This document shows, piece after piece, positions 22,101 to 33,626 of a stretch of DNA of 64,000 nt. This DNA comes from Cyanophora paradoxa (taxonomy: Eukaryota; Glaucocystophyceae; Cyanophorales; Cyanophoraceae), in assembly GCA_004431415.1 (NCBI GenBank), contig QPMI01000409.1:186001-250000 (forward strand). The letters run 5' to 3'. The notes beneath the pieces are model-generated. The model was given only the letters and a program-made list of their open reading frames with translations, was not told the origin of the DNA and searched no databases. The translations under genes and the position numbers were made by a program. How positions within the stretch are numbered: position 1 is the stretch's first letter; each line of letters starts with the position of its first letter.

Positions 22101-22529
22101 TGGTCAACTTTGTTAACATTAAATCCAATGTATATATGTACATACACTGCTTTTTGAAAATTTCAATTTCCATGCAAAACTAATTTCTGTACTATATTTA
22201 CCTTGATTTTACTTATTTGGGGGGGAATTCTGGCTATAGCTAGCGGGGCCGACACCTTGGCACGAAGATCTCGACTCGAGCTCGGGCCACTGGCCCAGTG
22301 CGCATTGTTTGCGTCGTATCACTCAGCCGCGCCGGGGCAGGGGAGTCGGACCACGCGGTGCGCTCTTGAAGGCTTCCGAACTTCGGAAGTTCTCAGGCTC
22401 GGACCGTCTGCCGGGCGAAGGCCCTGGCCTTCGGACGCGCCCTCGCCGAGAAGGCTCTCGCGGATCGATGCGGTGAGTTTGCGGAGGGAGTCGTCTCCGA
22501 GGCTCAGCGGCTCGCGAAAACCAGCAGAG
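22101..22529. other. AT-rich upstream region of LRR gene
   Basis: Contains poly-T runs near 22020 and TATATATG near 22131 and then rises back to genomic GC by about 22250. It must include the promoter and 5' untranslated region of the plus-strand gene that follows. No other gene is seen. Confidence 0.4.
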
Positions 22530-23760
22530 ATGACGGACGGGGAGCTATGCCCGCGCCTTCAGCTGGTGTATGTTGTCAAGGAGTCGTCATTGGCGACTCT
22601 CGTGAATCGTCTGTCGATGTATGAGGCCGTCAGGGTCCGCCTATACGAGGTGTGCACTTTCCGGCTTTCGTCCCGCTGTTCGCAAGACCAAGACTCGCCT
22701 CTGTCGTTCACGCAGCATGGCTTCGTTCCGAAGACTTGCGTGCCGGTGCTGTGTGCGGGCCTGAAGCAGGCGACGATCCGGTCGTTGGAGCTGGAGTTGG
22801 GTCAGGCAGCGCTGACGGCGGAGATAGCAGCGGCGATTGCTGAAATGCCAAAGCTTGTGTTTTTAAGGTTCGCAGTGCCTGTGTGCTCTGCACGTCGCGC
22901 GAGTCGAGGATCATTCTCACTCCGCTAGCAGGATAGAAGAAGCTATGGTGGAAGCGAGAGACCTGGCTGCTGCTCTTCGCTCTACTTCAATTCGCAGGCT
23001 CACTGTATCCAAGATCGCGCTTAATCCAGAGGACCTCGAGGTTCGAAAAACGTGTCCTCATGTTTACGAATTCATCTTGACCCCGGTCGCTCGTAATCAG
23101 GACCTGCTGAGGGTTCTGCGAGCCGGCAACTTGGAGTCCTTGTCTTTATTAAATCTGGAGATTGGGAACAGCGCAGCCAGGAGACGCACTCTCGACGCTT
23201 CAAGCCGCGATCTGGGGAGCATTTTGGACGCGTGCTCCGGCGTGCGCCAGCTATTCGTTAACCAGACCAAGCTCTCGGGTGCGTGAACGCGATCGACCCC
23301 GCACCCAATCCTTATGACCATTTACGTCGCGGCTCATTTCGTCAACGTGCTGCGCAGACGAAAACGTCGAGAAGCTGTGCGAAGCTATAACTCGGCGCGG
23401 CAGTCGCTTAACCGAAGTCTCGCTGTCGTGCGCTCTTCCGATTGTAAATCGCGTGCTGTCTAATCGAGGATCGCAGGGCGACAAACTTGAGCGCCGACGC
23501 GGTGGCGATGCTGGAATCAGTGCGGGCGCCGTCCCTGACTTCGCTTCGTGTGGACACGCGCATCTTCGTGGACCGGCCGGCCCCGCGTTCGCCGCAGCGG
23601 TCGCCGCCGCGCTCGCCCGAATCGGACCAGAATGCCCCGCGCCGCGGCGGCTTCAAGCGCGCCCGCACCCTCTCGACCGGTCCGGGCCCCTTGGCTCCCC
23701 GCCCAGCGGTGCTCGAGCTGACATCTTCTGGGTGGCAGGAGATGGGGCGGAGGCGTCGTC
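22530..23760 (+). CDS. Leucine-rich-repeat (RNI-like) protein
   Basis: The ATG at 22530 opens MTDGELCPRLQLVYVVKESS. After an intron (GTGTGCAC...TTCACGCAG, about 22650-22714) the exon HGFVPKTCVPVLCAGLKQAT leads into LRR-like units of the ribonuclease-inhibitor type: IRSLELELGQAALTAEIAAA, RDLAAALRSTSIRRLTVSKI, LLRVLRAGNLESLSLLNLEI, DLGSILDACSGVRQLFVNQT, LCEAITRRGSRLTEVSLS and LSADAVAMLESVRAPSLTSL. Units sit in separate exons with GTGCG-type donors. LRR arrays of this type bind proteins; the partner is unknown. From about 23570 the chain becomes Pro/Arg/Ser-rich (RSPQRSPPRSPESD), and I could not find a convincing stop, so it may run into the AT-hook region that follows as one larger protein. Confidence 0.6.
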
Positions 23761-25628
23761 CCGGGGTCGCAGGGCGGCGCGGACGGGCCGGGGTCGGGGC
23801 GGGGCGCACGGCGGGGTCTCGCGGGAGGCGGGCGGGAGCGACGGGGAGGGCAGCGCGGCGTCCTCGGAGCTGGATCTCCACGAGCCGGAGCCGACGAAGG
23901 AGCCCGAGGAGGCGCCGCCCGCCGGCGAGCACGCAGAGGGAGAGCCGCCGGCGGCGGCGGCGGCGGCGGAGCCGCACGCCGAGGCCGAGGCGCACAAGGC
24001 CGACGAGGCTGGCAGCGCCGACGAGGAGGCCCCCGCCGATCCGCGCGAGTCGGCCTCGTCCTCCGGCCGCGGCCGTGGCCGTGGGCGCGGACGGCCCCGC
24101 GGGCGGCCCGCGGGCGGCCCCGCGGGAGCGGCCGGGGCGGGACGGCGAGGTCGCACGAGGGCGGCGGCGAGTCCGATGAAGGCGGCAGCGGCAGCGGCAG
24201 CGAGGCGGGGCAGGCCTCGCGGGGCCGGGGCCGCGGCCGCGGCCGCGGGCGCGGGAGCGGGAGGAGGCCGGCGAGCGAGTCAGGCGAGGGCAGCGCGGCC
24301 GAGGAAGAGTCCGCCAAGGAGAAGGAGGCAACGCCGGGCCGGCCGGGGCGGGGCCGCGGCCGCGGCTGGCGGAAGGGCATCCTCGGGCGGCACGGCGAGC
24401 GCTCCAGCGCCCCGACGGAGGCCAAGGACGGCGAAGAGAGCGGCGGGAGCGATGCCAGCGACAGCACCGGCGAGAAGAGCCCGTCGACGATGCGGCGAGA
24501 GGCACGGGAGCGACGCGGCCGGGGCCGTGGCCGTGGCCGTGGGCGCGGGCGCGGGCGGGGCGCGGCGGCGCGCGAGTCTCGCGGGGAGTCGGAGGGAGGA
24601 GAGTCGGAGGAGGAGGGGGAGGAGGAGGGGGCCGGCGGGAGCGGCGGGAGCGCGGGGGAGGAGGAGACCAAGAAGCCGACCTCCAAGAAGATGATCCGCG
24701 AGCGCGCCCGGCTCCTGTGCGCGAGCCGAGGCGCCCCCCGGACCCCCCGTCCTCGCCCCCTGACGCCCCTCGCAGCGAGGAGGCGGAGGCGGCGAGGGCG
24801 CGCAAGACAGTGGTCCGGGGCCGGCCGCGGGGGCGTCCGCGCGGGCGCGGCCGGCTCTCGCGGGGCGTCGCGGCGTCGACCGCAGCGGCAGCGGCGAGCG
24901 GAGCGGAGGGGCGCGGGCAGGCGTGGGGCCTGCGCGGCTGGGCGTTGAGCCGGGGCGGGGTGCGGGGCAGGGGGGCCGGGGCGCGGCGCGGCCCTCGGGG
25001 TCGGCCTCGGAGGCGGCGGAGGAGTCTGCGGCCTCGGAGGGCGAGCCCAAGGCCGCCGGCAAGGCCCTCGCCCGCTCCGTTCTCCGCCGCGCCCTCTCCC
25101 GCGGGCGCGGCGCCCGCCCCATCTCCCTCCCCGTCGGTTCCAGCCGCCTCCGCGCCCGCCCCGACAAAGCGGCGGCGCGCGCTGGGCGCCCTCTGCGCAG
25201 CCGCCCTAGCGCGGCTCAGGTGCCTAGCCGCCACCTCGCGCCGCCCTCGCCACCCCGCTGAGCGCCGCCCAGCAGGAGCCCGGCACGGGGACGAGGAGGA
25301 GGCGGAGGCGGGCGCGCACGAGGCGGCGGACGGCGCGGCCGAGGACGTGGCCGACGAGGCGGCGCGCGTGCGCGGGCGTCCCCGCGGGCGGCCGCGCGGG
25401 AGCGGGCGCGGCGGGCGCGGGCGCGGCCCCGCGTTGGCTGCGGCGGCGTCGCCATCGGAGTCGGCGGAGGGGTCCGGCGGGGAACCAGCGCCCGGGGAGA
25501 TGGAGGCGGCCGGCCCCGCCGCCCCGAAGCAAGAGGGCGAGGATGCCGCCTCGCCGGGGACCAAGCCCCGCGTCGCCGCCTCCTCGCGCGCCGAGCACCT
25601 CGCCAAGCTCGCCCGCGCCGCCGCCGAG

Positions 25629-25659
<31 letters not shown>

Positions 25660-26850
25660 GCCGCGGGCGCGGGGCGGCGAGGGCCCCGGCGAGGGCTTGG
25701 AGGGGAGCGATGAAGGGGAGGAGGAGGGTGCGGAGGGCGAGGAGGGCGCCCACGCCGAGCACGGCTCCGGCGAGGAGGCGGCCGAGGCTCCGTCCCGGGC
25801 GCGCGGCGCCGGCAGGCCCCGCGGCCGTCCCCGCGGCCGTCCCCGCGGCTCCCGGCGCGGCGCCGTCGCCGGTCGGGAGGCGGCGCGGAAGCGGGCGCGG
25901 GGCGAGGAACACGAGGCGAGCGGAAGCGAGGAGGGGGAGGAGGAGGAGGAGGAGGAGGAGGAGGAGGAGGAGGAGGAGGCGCGGGGGATGCACGCGCTCG
26001 AGCACAAGCGCGCGAAGCTGCAGGAGAAGCTGCACAGGCGCGCGGGCCCCCCGGGACGCCACGCCGGCCCTCCTCGCGCCGGGGCGCCGCTGACAGGGCG
26101 GCAGGGCGAAGAACGACGGGGAGCGGTTCTCCCTGAAGCGCAAGCTCCGCCTCGTGACGGCAGAGATGCGCGGCCTCGGCTGGACCGAGGCCCCCGAGGC
26201 CCTCGCCCCCGCCTCCGCCTCGGCCCCGGCCCCCGCCGACCTGGCGTCGGCCACGGGGGAGGGCGTGGGGGGGCCCTCGCCGCCACCCCCGCCGGCCTCG
26301 TCAGAGGCCCTGGCGGAGGCCCCCACTCTCGCGAAGGAGGAGGCGGGCGACAAGGAGACGGGTGCCTCCTCGGTGGGGGCGGGAGGGGCGGGGGGGCGAG
26401 GGGGCCTGAGGCGGGGCGCGGGGGCAGAGAAAGCGCTGGACCGGCACGCGGCCGCCATGCTCGCCATCGACCGCGACAGGATGGAGGACGAGGCGCGCCC
26501 GCCCCGGCCCCCAGCCCCGTCCCGCCCCGCTCAGCCCACCCCGCCCCGCCCCACCCGCAGGAGATCGAAGACATCGTCGCTGACGACGACGACGACGACG
26601 ACGCGAGCGTTTCCGGGCCGGTCCGCCCGATGCTTTTGTCGTTGTTGCTCTTGCTGTCGCTGCCCGCTTTGCGCGGGGCGGCAAGCTGACCGGCCGGCGC
26701 CGACAGCTGCGCCGCTCGTCGCCGTCGCGGGGACTCGGCATCTTCGGCGATGACGACGACGACGACGAGGAGGAAGAGGAAGAGGACGTCGACGCGTGCG
26801 CTCCCTCGCGCCTCGCCTCGCCCCGCCCCGCCGCCGGCTGACAAGCGGCG
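23761..26850 (+). CDS. AT-hook array protein, highly charged (chromatin-like)
   Basis: Low-complexity coding region on the plus strand. It alternates acidic stretches (for example SELDLHEPEPTKEPEEAP at about 23865, EEGEEEGAGGSGGSAGEEE at about 24610, and a run of about 17 Glu near 25940-25980) with clusters of the AT-hook core RGRPRGRP: near 24080, 24820, 25370 and 25820, plus many RGRGRG repeats. AT hooks bind the minor groove of AT-rich DNA, so a nuclear chromatin protein is likely. A clear GT-AG intron (24717-24774, donor GTGCGCGAG, acceptor CCCTCGCAG) joins ARLL to EEAEAARARKTVV, which confirms the plus strand. Further frame changes near 24150 and 25690 imply more introns or sequence errors. 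Later segments NDGERFSLKRKLRLVTAEM and ALDRHAAAMLAIDRDRMED are less repetitive. Borders are approximate. Confidence 0.55.
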
Positions 26851-29023
26851 GCGATGCGTTGCGGCAGGTGGCGCCCGGGGGGGCGGCGCGAGCCCGGGCG
26901 GCCGCGGCGGACGGCGCCGCCGCGCATGGTTAGCGCGTCGCCCGACGTGGACGCCGGCGGGGTCGGAGAGGACGACGACGAGGACGGCGAGGACGGTGCC
27001 GCGCAGCCGTGGCGCCGCCCCGCGGCGCCCGCCGCGGCGGAGGGCCCGAGGAGCGCGGCCGCGGCCGCAAGCGGGGCCGCTCCGCGGCGGCACGGAACCA
27101 GCTGGAGCGTGAGCAGAAGCGGCTCGAGTCAGCGCTGACGGAGCGGCCCACCTCGCGCCGCTCGGCCGCTTCTGGCGGCGAGTCCCGCGGCTCCGGGAAG
27201 CGCCAGGCGGGGCAGCCGGGGCGCAAGCGGGGCCGGCCGGCGGGGCGGCGGAGCGGGCCGGGGCGGGCCGAGCTCTCGGCCGCCGAGCCGCGCGTCGAGT
27301 CCGAGGAGGAGGACGACGCGGCCGTGAGCCCCGCCCCGCTCCCCGCTCCCCGCTCGGCTCCCGGTCCTCCCGCCGGCTCTGACTTGCGCCGGCCGGCGCG
27401 AGCGCAGGCGATCTCGGAGGAGGGCGGGGAGGGAGAGGGGCCGGCAAGCGGCGGCGGCGGCGGCCGCCGGGCCGCTTCGCCGAGTTCGTCGAGGGCGGCG
27501 AGGGGGCGGGGGAGGGGGCGGCGCGCCGGGGCGCCTCGGGGGGCGAGGAGCCGTCGGAGCCCGCCCTCCTTGTCAAGGAGGAGGAAGGGGCGCCGCCCCC
27601 GGAGGCCCCTCCGCCCCGGGCCCCGCCGCCGCGGTCGGCAGCAGGGCGCCCGGGGCCGCGGCGCCGGCCGCGGCGCCCGGGGCGGCGCCGGAGGAGCCGA
27701 CACCGGCATCTCGCGCCTGACGGCCGCCGCGCGCATCGCGACTGTGCCCGGGGCCGGCGAGGCGGCCGCGCGGGCGGGCCAGGGCCAGGGCCCGGGCCCG
27801 GGCGCACTCCCGCAGATGCCGCCCTCGCCTGGACTGGACCGCAAGCCGTCGTTCGGCCCGCTGCCGCCCCGCCCTCCTTCCCGGGCCCCCGCCAGGCTCC
27901 TGGGACTGGCGGCAGGGGCGCCCCCGCTCTTCCCGCCCCGCCGGGCTCCTTCCCGCCCCGGGGCGCATGGAGCAGCACGCGTTCGGGCCGCACGGGCCCC
28001 CGCCCGGGCCCTTCGGCGGCTGGGCGCCCCGCCCCCCAGCACCACCCCGGCCCCCGTTCGGCCTCCCCGGCGGCGGCGGCCCGCCGGAGTGGCGCCCGCC
28101 GACCTTCGGTCCGCAGCACGCCTTCGGCCCGCCCCCGGCGTGCCCCACCCCGGAGCCGGCCACCCCGGCGGGCCCGGCCACCCGGGCGGGCCCGGGCACC
28201 CCGGCGGGCCCGGGCACCCGGGCGGCGAGTTCCACCCGCCGCCGTACCCCTTCCCGGGCATGGGGCCGCTTCCCGGCCACGTGCAGGGGCCGCCGCCGGG
28301 GCACCAGCAGGGGCCTCCGGGCCACCAGCTGCCGCCGCCGGGGCAGCACCTGCAGGGCCCGCCCCGCCGCCGGGCCCGCAGCACGGGCACCCGCAGGGCC
28401 CGCCCCGGGCCTCCCGCCGGGCGCGCCGCCGCTGCCGGGCATGCAGCAGGGGGCGCCCCCGGCATGCCCCCGGGCCCCCGCCGGGGATGGCCCAGGGCCC
28501 GCCGCCGGGGCACCTCCTCGGGCTGCCGCCGCACCACCTGCAGCAGGGGCCCCTGCCCAGCATGCTGCAGCAGGGCCTGCCGCCCGCCGCCATGCATCGC
28601 ATGCCGGGGCCGCCGGGCATGCCGCCCCCGCAGTCAGCCTTCGAGCAGCTGCGCGCGCTTCCCTTCGTGCGCGGCCGCCCCCGCCCTCCCCCCTCGGCGC
28701 TCTCTAACGAGGCTCGCGCGCGCGCAGCCGCCGCTGGCGCCGGCGTACGCCGGCCCCAACGGGCAGCCGCTCTCGCTCCCGTCGATCGCAAGCATCGCGC
28801 CGCCGCCGCCGCCGCCTCAGAGCGGGCGCTCCGTCCGTCCGCTGGCGATGCGACAGCCGCCCAGCCCGCCGCTGCTGCGCACGGCAAACACGTCGGTCGC
28901 GCCGTTCGGCAACGACGCGCCGCCCTCGTCCAAGAGCGGGCGCAGTGCGCAGCGCCCCGCGGGACGCCGGCGCGCCGCTGACGACGTCGCGGCAGACGCG
29001 GCCTCCTCACGCGACAACCGCGC

Positions 29024-29062
<39 letters not shown>

Positions 29063-29739
29063 GGCGCCGGCGAGCCGCGCGCAGAACCTGCCCAGCGCCC
29101 CGACCCGCAACCAGCCGCAGGGCCCGCGCCCCTCCGCGCCGCCCCCGCCCCGCCCCCGCCACCGCCACCGCCACCGCCACCTCCCCCGCCACCTCCCCCG
29201 CCCCGGCCCCGCCTGTCGCCCCAGCGGCTGGGGCGGCGGGCGCTGGGCCGCCGGCGGAGGCGGCGGCAGCAGCGAGGGCGGCGGACGGCGGGCAGGGGTC
29301 GGTGCAGATCGTGCACGGGGAGCTGCGGCAGCCGCCCGAGGGCTTCGCCTACATCTGGCTGAAGCTGCTGGGGGACGGGCCGGCGGCGCAGCCGGTGGCG
29401 GTGGAGTGCATGCTGACGGGGGGCATGCCGGACCTGCTCCGCCGCGCCCGCGAGGTCTTCTCCGTCGACTGCTTCGAGATCTGGTCCTCGGCCTTCTCCC
29501 ACATCCAGCGCTTCGAGGAGATCCAGTTCAACTCGCGCGCCATCTACTACGCCGTGCCCCGCCAGGGCTCCTCCTCCGCCTCCGCCCCCGCCTCGGGCGG
29601 CCTCGGGGCCGGCGCCGGGGGCGGCCCCTCCTCCGGGAGCACGTCGCCGCAGCCGGCGTCGCTGGCGGGCCTCGGGCCGAACGGCCCCGTCGTGGAAGGC
29701 GCGGCCCCGCTGCTGCTGCGCCCCGCCGGCGACCCCTGA
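26851..29739 (+). CDS. Pro/Gln-rich protein with unrecognised C-terminal domain
   Basis: Coding-like from about 27030 (RGRKRGRSAAARNQLEREQ, KRKRGRPAGRR) through a very Pro/Gly-rich part (about 27800-28660; units such as MGPLPGHVQGPPPGHQQGPP) and a (CAG)n run near 29026-29060 encoding about a dozen Gln. The last exon, about 29300-29739, is of normal composition: SVQIVHGELRQPPEGFAYIW, LKLLGDG, DLLRRAREVFSVDCFEIW and IQFNSRAIYYAVPRQG, then a Ser/Gly tail, stop 29737-29739. I do not recognise this C-terminal domain. The open minus strand of 1582 codons over the same DNA looks like a GC-driven shadow. It may be the 3' part of the AT-hook gene just upstream rather than a separate gene; several frame changes in the Pro-rich part could be introns or base-call errors. 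Confidence 0.5.
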
Positions 29740-30121
29740 CGCCGCACGCCCGCAGGCTCCAACCGCCACGCCCCCGAGCGCCCCGCGCAGCTCCTCACCG
29801 CCAACGTGCCCCAGCGCGCCCAGCACTGAGCCCCCGTCCCACGATGAGCGCGTTCTGTAGATAGAGACACCCGAGTCCGCACATGAGCTCTCTTCCCGAC
29901 CCGTGCCGCGCGGGCGCCGCAGAAGGCCCAACGCCGACGCAGATAGATTTTTGCTCCTTTTCACATTCGTCGCTCGAGTATCGCAGGGCAGTATCGCAGG
30001 ACAGTGACGTCTGCTATGGCAGTGCCGTTTAGGCAGTTTGACCTTCGATTTTTGTATCTAGAAAAGCTCCCGTTGCACTTCGCGATAGATCATCGGATAT
30101 CAATAGCATGCAAGCAGACTT
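29740..30121. other. Convergent spacer
   Basis: About 380 bases between the stop of the plus-strand Pro/Gln-rich gene and the stop of the minus-strand YdcF-like gene. AT content rises between about 29940 and 30130. It should hold both 3' ends; I see no gene. Confidence 0.4.
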
Positions 30122-31264
30122 TTAATCGCTACGAGAGAACCACAAAGCAGCGCGTGAGGGGGTGGGCGTCAACGTGCCAGGCCCGCCGCCGGGCCAGCGC
30201 GCCGGCGCCGGCGGCCAAGCCTCGCGGGGGGATGGAGCTCGAGGCGGCGCCTGCAGCTGCGCCAGGCGCGGGCGGCCTTCTCCCCGCCGGGGGCCTCTCC
30301 GGCGGCCTGTGCCGCCGGCCCCGCCACCCGCGCGCGCGGGGAGTGCTCCGGCCGGATGCTGCCCGGCGGGCTCCCCTTGGGCGGGCGAGCCAGCGGAGGG
30401 GGGCGGCGGGGGAGGGGGACAGGAAGGCGGGCCCCCCGCGCGGCGGGCGTGCCAGGCGGGAGAGGCGGCGAAGGCGGGGGCGCGGGCGGGGGCGGCGGGG
30501 GGGGCGCGGGAGCCGGAGAGCGGGTGGGCGCTGCGCCTGAAGATGAAGTCGAAGTAGGCCTGGCGGGTGTGGCCCACGAAGCCTGTGGCGAGCCAGCAGA
30601 CGCTCCGCAGCGCGTCCTTCAGCACCTGCGCGCCCCGTCAGCGGCGCGGGGGGGCGGGGCGGGGCGGGGGCGGGGGGCGGGGACCTTGCGGCGGGGCTCG
30701 TTGGGGCGGGGGGTGGGGACGGGGAGGGGCGTGAGGGCGATGCCGCGGGAGCCGAAGACGAGGCGGGCGATGGTCGCGGCGCGCGCCATGTGGTCGCCCG
30801 TCGTCACGAGGAGCACGCGCCGCACGCCGAGCGCGCTGAACGTCTCCACCATCGTCGTGAAGTTCGTCAGCGTGTCGATGGCCCGGTAGTCCAGGAAGAC
30901 CCGCTCCGGCTCCACGCCCCGGTTCACGAAGACGCGGCACGCGTAGTGCGCCGGCGACCCCGACGAGACCCACACGGGCAGATCCGGACGCTCCCGCACG
31001 TAGAGCGCCGCGTAGGCCTCGCGGCTCTCCTCGCCGCCCAGGACGAAGACGGCCTCGCCGCGCGGGCTCACTCCCGACGGGCAGTACCACTCGGTCTCCG
31101 CCGGCGCGGGGAGCGCCGGGTCCCCCGCGAGCTGCCGCGTGCGGCAAGGCGCACAGCGAAGCGCGTACTCCATCCCGCGCTGGCCCGTGAGCTCCGCCAG
31201 CAAGGAATCCGATGATCGGAGCGTTGCGGGGCGTGTCCACGATCGGGCTACCAGATCGTCCCAC
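30122..31264 (-). CDS. YdcF/SanA-like (DUF218) protein, cyanobacterial type
   Basis: The DUF218 fold is clear: EAVFVLGGEESREAYAALY, LPVWVSSGSPAHYACRVF, RVFLDYRAIDTLTNFTTMVE, VLLVTTGDHMARAATIARL and VFGSRGIALTPLPVP. After one intron (GTCCCCGCC donor near 30683) the chain continues VLKDALRSVCWLATGFVGHT and stops at 30122 after a long Pro/Ala-rich tail. The block order, including DYRAxDTxTNFTT and the C-terminal LRxxxWLATG, is that of the cyanobacterial YdcF-like proteins, which suggests plastid-ancestor origin (inference). Biochemical function of the family is not settled; relatives affect cell-envelope integrity. The likely start is the ATG at 31264 with a short first exon and an intron; no ATG precedes the conserved part within the main exon until MEYALRC near 31175. 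Confidence 0.75.
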
Positions 31265-31668
31265 AGGCTGCGGCCAGAGCGGAAATCGTCTGTCAGCTGG
31301 ATCTACAGCAGACGCGCCTCTGCTGGCCCTCGCACCTAGAATCTGATCGATAGTCCGACCGGCCGCGCGCAGTCACGGGGCTACGTGAAGCTGCGAGGAG
31401 CGCTGCCGTCGAATGTCAGCAAGAACGGGGCATATACAGCCTCGGCGGGAGGCGAAACGCTCGCACCCGATCGCGCTTCGCTGCCGCCCGCAGGGAGGAG
31501 GCCGCACCGACCCGCGCAACAGCCTCTTATCGCTCGCTGACTGCGGCGCCGGCCAGCTCCGGTGAACCAGACCGGGGGGCGAGACCAGGAGACTAAGTCC
31601 GAGACTTGCGTGGGGGGGTATCGGCAGACCGTCTCGTCGGCGCGCGGTCTTGGTGGGCAGAATCCGCG
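31265..31668. other. Divergent spacer, YdcF-like / BSD genes
   Basis: About 400 bases between two divergent start codons; GC near the genomic average, no open frame with conserved blocks. It should hold both promoters. Confidence 0.35.
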
Positions 31669-33626
31669 ATGTTCGGGGGTCTAAGCCAGCTCGGCAAGAA
31701 GGTGCGCGAATCTCCACGCTCGTTTCGAGCCGCGCCGCGTTAGTACTCACAATCGCGCGCGGCTGGCGTGCAGCTCGCGGCCAACGTGCAGGAGGTCGCG
31801 AAGCAAGCAGCAAATGGCGCAGCGGTCGTGCAGCAAAAAGCCCAAGAGGCCGCACAAACTGCCGCGTTGAAAGCCAAAGAGAAGGCCGAGCAAGTGAAAG
31901 ACATCAAGATCTTCAAATCGACCTCTGCAGTACAAGACGATGGTAATTGGACCCCGCCGAACGGTCCGGCGATGCTGAGCGCTGATACGTCCTTCGCAGG
32001 AATTGACGCGCCTGAGGAGCCGCCCCCGCCCACTGGGCTCGCCAAGCTGAAGATGGAGGTGCAAGGGAGCTTCAAGAAGCTCAGCGACAAGGCGCTGGGT
32101 GATGTCGAGGGCGACACCACCGGGGGCAAGATGAAGAGTGCGCCTGGCGCGGACATCCAAAGCTGGCGGCTGACGCCATATGAAACAGATCTCATGCAGA
32201 ACGTCGCGGTCAAGGTCAAGAGCAAGATTGAGGTCGGCGTGCAGAAAGCCAAGGAGGAGTTTCTGTCGGGATCCAGCGACTCCACAGGCCGTGCGCATCC
32301 GCCGCTGCCCCGCACCGCACCACGCGCCCGCCTGATGCGCGCCGCAGTGATCCCCGGTCAGCCGCCGTGGGTGCCGACGACCGAGCTCGAGGTTGGGTAC
32401 GAGAACGTGCTTCGCCACCGCATCCTGGAGCTCTCCAAGGCGCGCCGCCTCCGCACCGCGATTCGATCCGCCTACCGGCGCTCGCTCACGGCGGGCGCAG
32501 GACCGGAACACGTTCACGACGGGGCCGCCCGACGACGACTCGTTCCCCTTCGAGCTCGAGGCGTACCTCCCGACGGTCCGCCGTCCAGGCCCCCCGCCGC
32601 CTCCGCCCGCCCCGCCCCGCCGGCGCCCCTGACCGCCCCCGGCAGGCCCTCGCGGCTCTCAAGGTCGACGCGACGCTCGACCGCATGCGCTTCCTCCTCG
32701 TACCCCGCAAGTGCGCCCCGCCCCGCGGCGCCGGCCGGCCGGCGGCCGCTGAGACCGCCCGCCAGGATCCAGGAGCCGCGCTTCTGGCGCAACTACTTCT
32801 TCCACGTGCTCCGCATGAAGCAGGTCGGCTGGGCAGCGCCCAGCGCCGCCGCGCCCGCCGCCGGCCCGGGCCGACGGGCGAGCAGGAGCTGATGGAGATC
32901 AAGCTGGGCCGCCGCCTGGACCCGGGCCTCTTCGACGTGCTCCTCCCTCGACCCCGGCTCGCTCCCCGCCGGCCCCTCCTCACCCGAGCGCCCGCAGCTC
33001 TCCAAGAGCTTCCTGCCCCCGGCCCCGGCCCCCGCCTCCCCTGTGCCCCCGTCTCCGGCCTCCGCCGCCCCCGTCACACCCTCCGCCCCCGCCGCTCGCC
33101 TCCCCACCCCCGCCCCCGCTTCCGCCCCCGCGCCCGGCCTCGCCAAGCCGGCCGCTTCCACCGTCCCCGCCGCGCCTTCCGCTTCTCCTTCGGGGGCCGC
33201 CCCCGCCCCCGCCGCCGCCCCCGCTTCCGCTCCCGCCCAGAAGGCCCGGCAGCCGCCCCGCCGCGCCGGCCCCGGCGCCGGCCGCGGCCCCCGCAGCAGC
33301 CCCTGCGGCGAAGCCGGCGCCAGCGGCGGCCGCGAAGCCGGCGGGCGCTGCCGCGCCGGCGGCGGCCGCGCCCGCGAAGCCGGCGGAGGACCTGAACATC
33401 GACGACGAGTTCGAGAAGTTCCTCGGTGCGCGCCCCGCCCCCGAGGCGACCGCTCTGAGCGGAGCCCGAGCGCGACGCCGAGCCCGTCCAGTCCCCCCAT
33501 CCATCTGTCTAGAGCCGCTCTGATCGAGGCGGGGCGGGGCGGGGCGCAGAGGAGGGCGGGGACGGGCTGCCGGAGGGCGGCGACGGGGCAGACCTCCTCA
33601 AGGACGAGGAGGAGCTCTTCTCGTAG
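31669..33626 (+). CDS. BSD-domain protein
   Basis: Start ATG at 31669 (MFGGLSQLGKK), followed by an intron GTGCGCGA...GCGTGCAG. The second exon begins as an amphipathic, Ala/Lys/Gln-rich coiled coil (VQEVAKQAANGAAVVQQKAQ), then a middle region LAKLKMEVQGSFKKLSDKAL. The BSD core is split over short exons: ELEVGYENVLRHRILELSK, NTFTTGPPDDDSFPFELEAY, LKVDATLDRMRFLLVPRK and PRFWRNYFFHVLRMKQ, with the characteristic FW.NYF motif. It matches the BSDC1/SYAP1-like group with an N-terminal helix and central BSD. The C-terminal third is Ala/Pro-rich and ends LNIDDEFEKFLG then DLLKDEEELFS, stop 33626. BSD proteins are known in transcription/repair (TFIIH p62) and in membrane-linked signalling; this architecture fits the second group. 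Confidence 0.8.

Noticed and set aside
23408-26467. Minus-strand open frame of 1019 codons
   Set aside because: Arg/Pro/Ser monotone composition typical of the antisense of a Gly/Arg/Glu-rich gene; no recognisable block.
25216-29964. Minus-strand open frame of 1582 codons
   Set aside because: Open because of extreme GC and lack of AT-rich stops; the plus strand has the natural acidic/AT-hook composition, a confirmed splice junction and a folded C-terminal segment.
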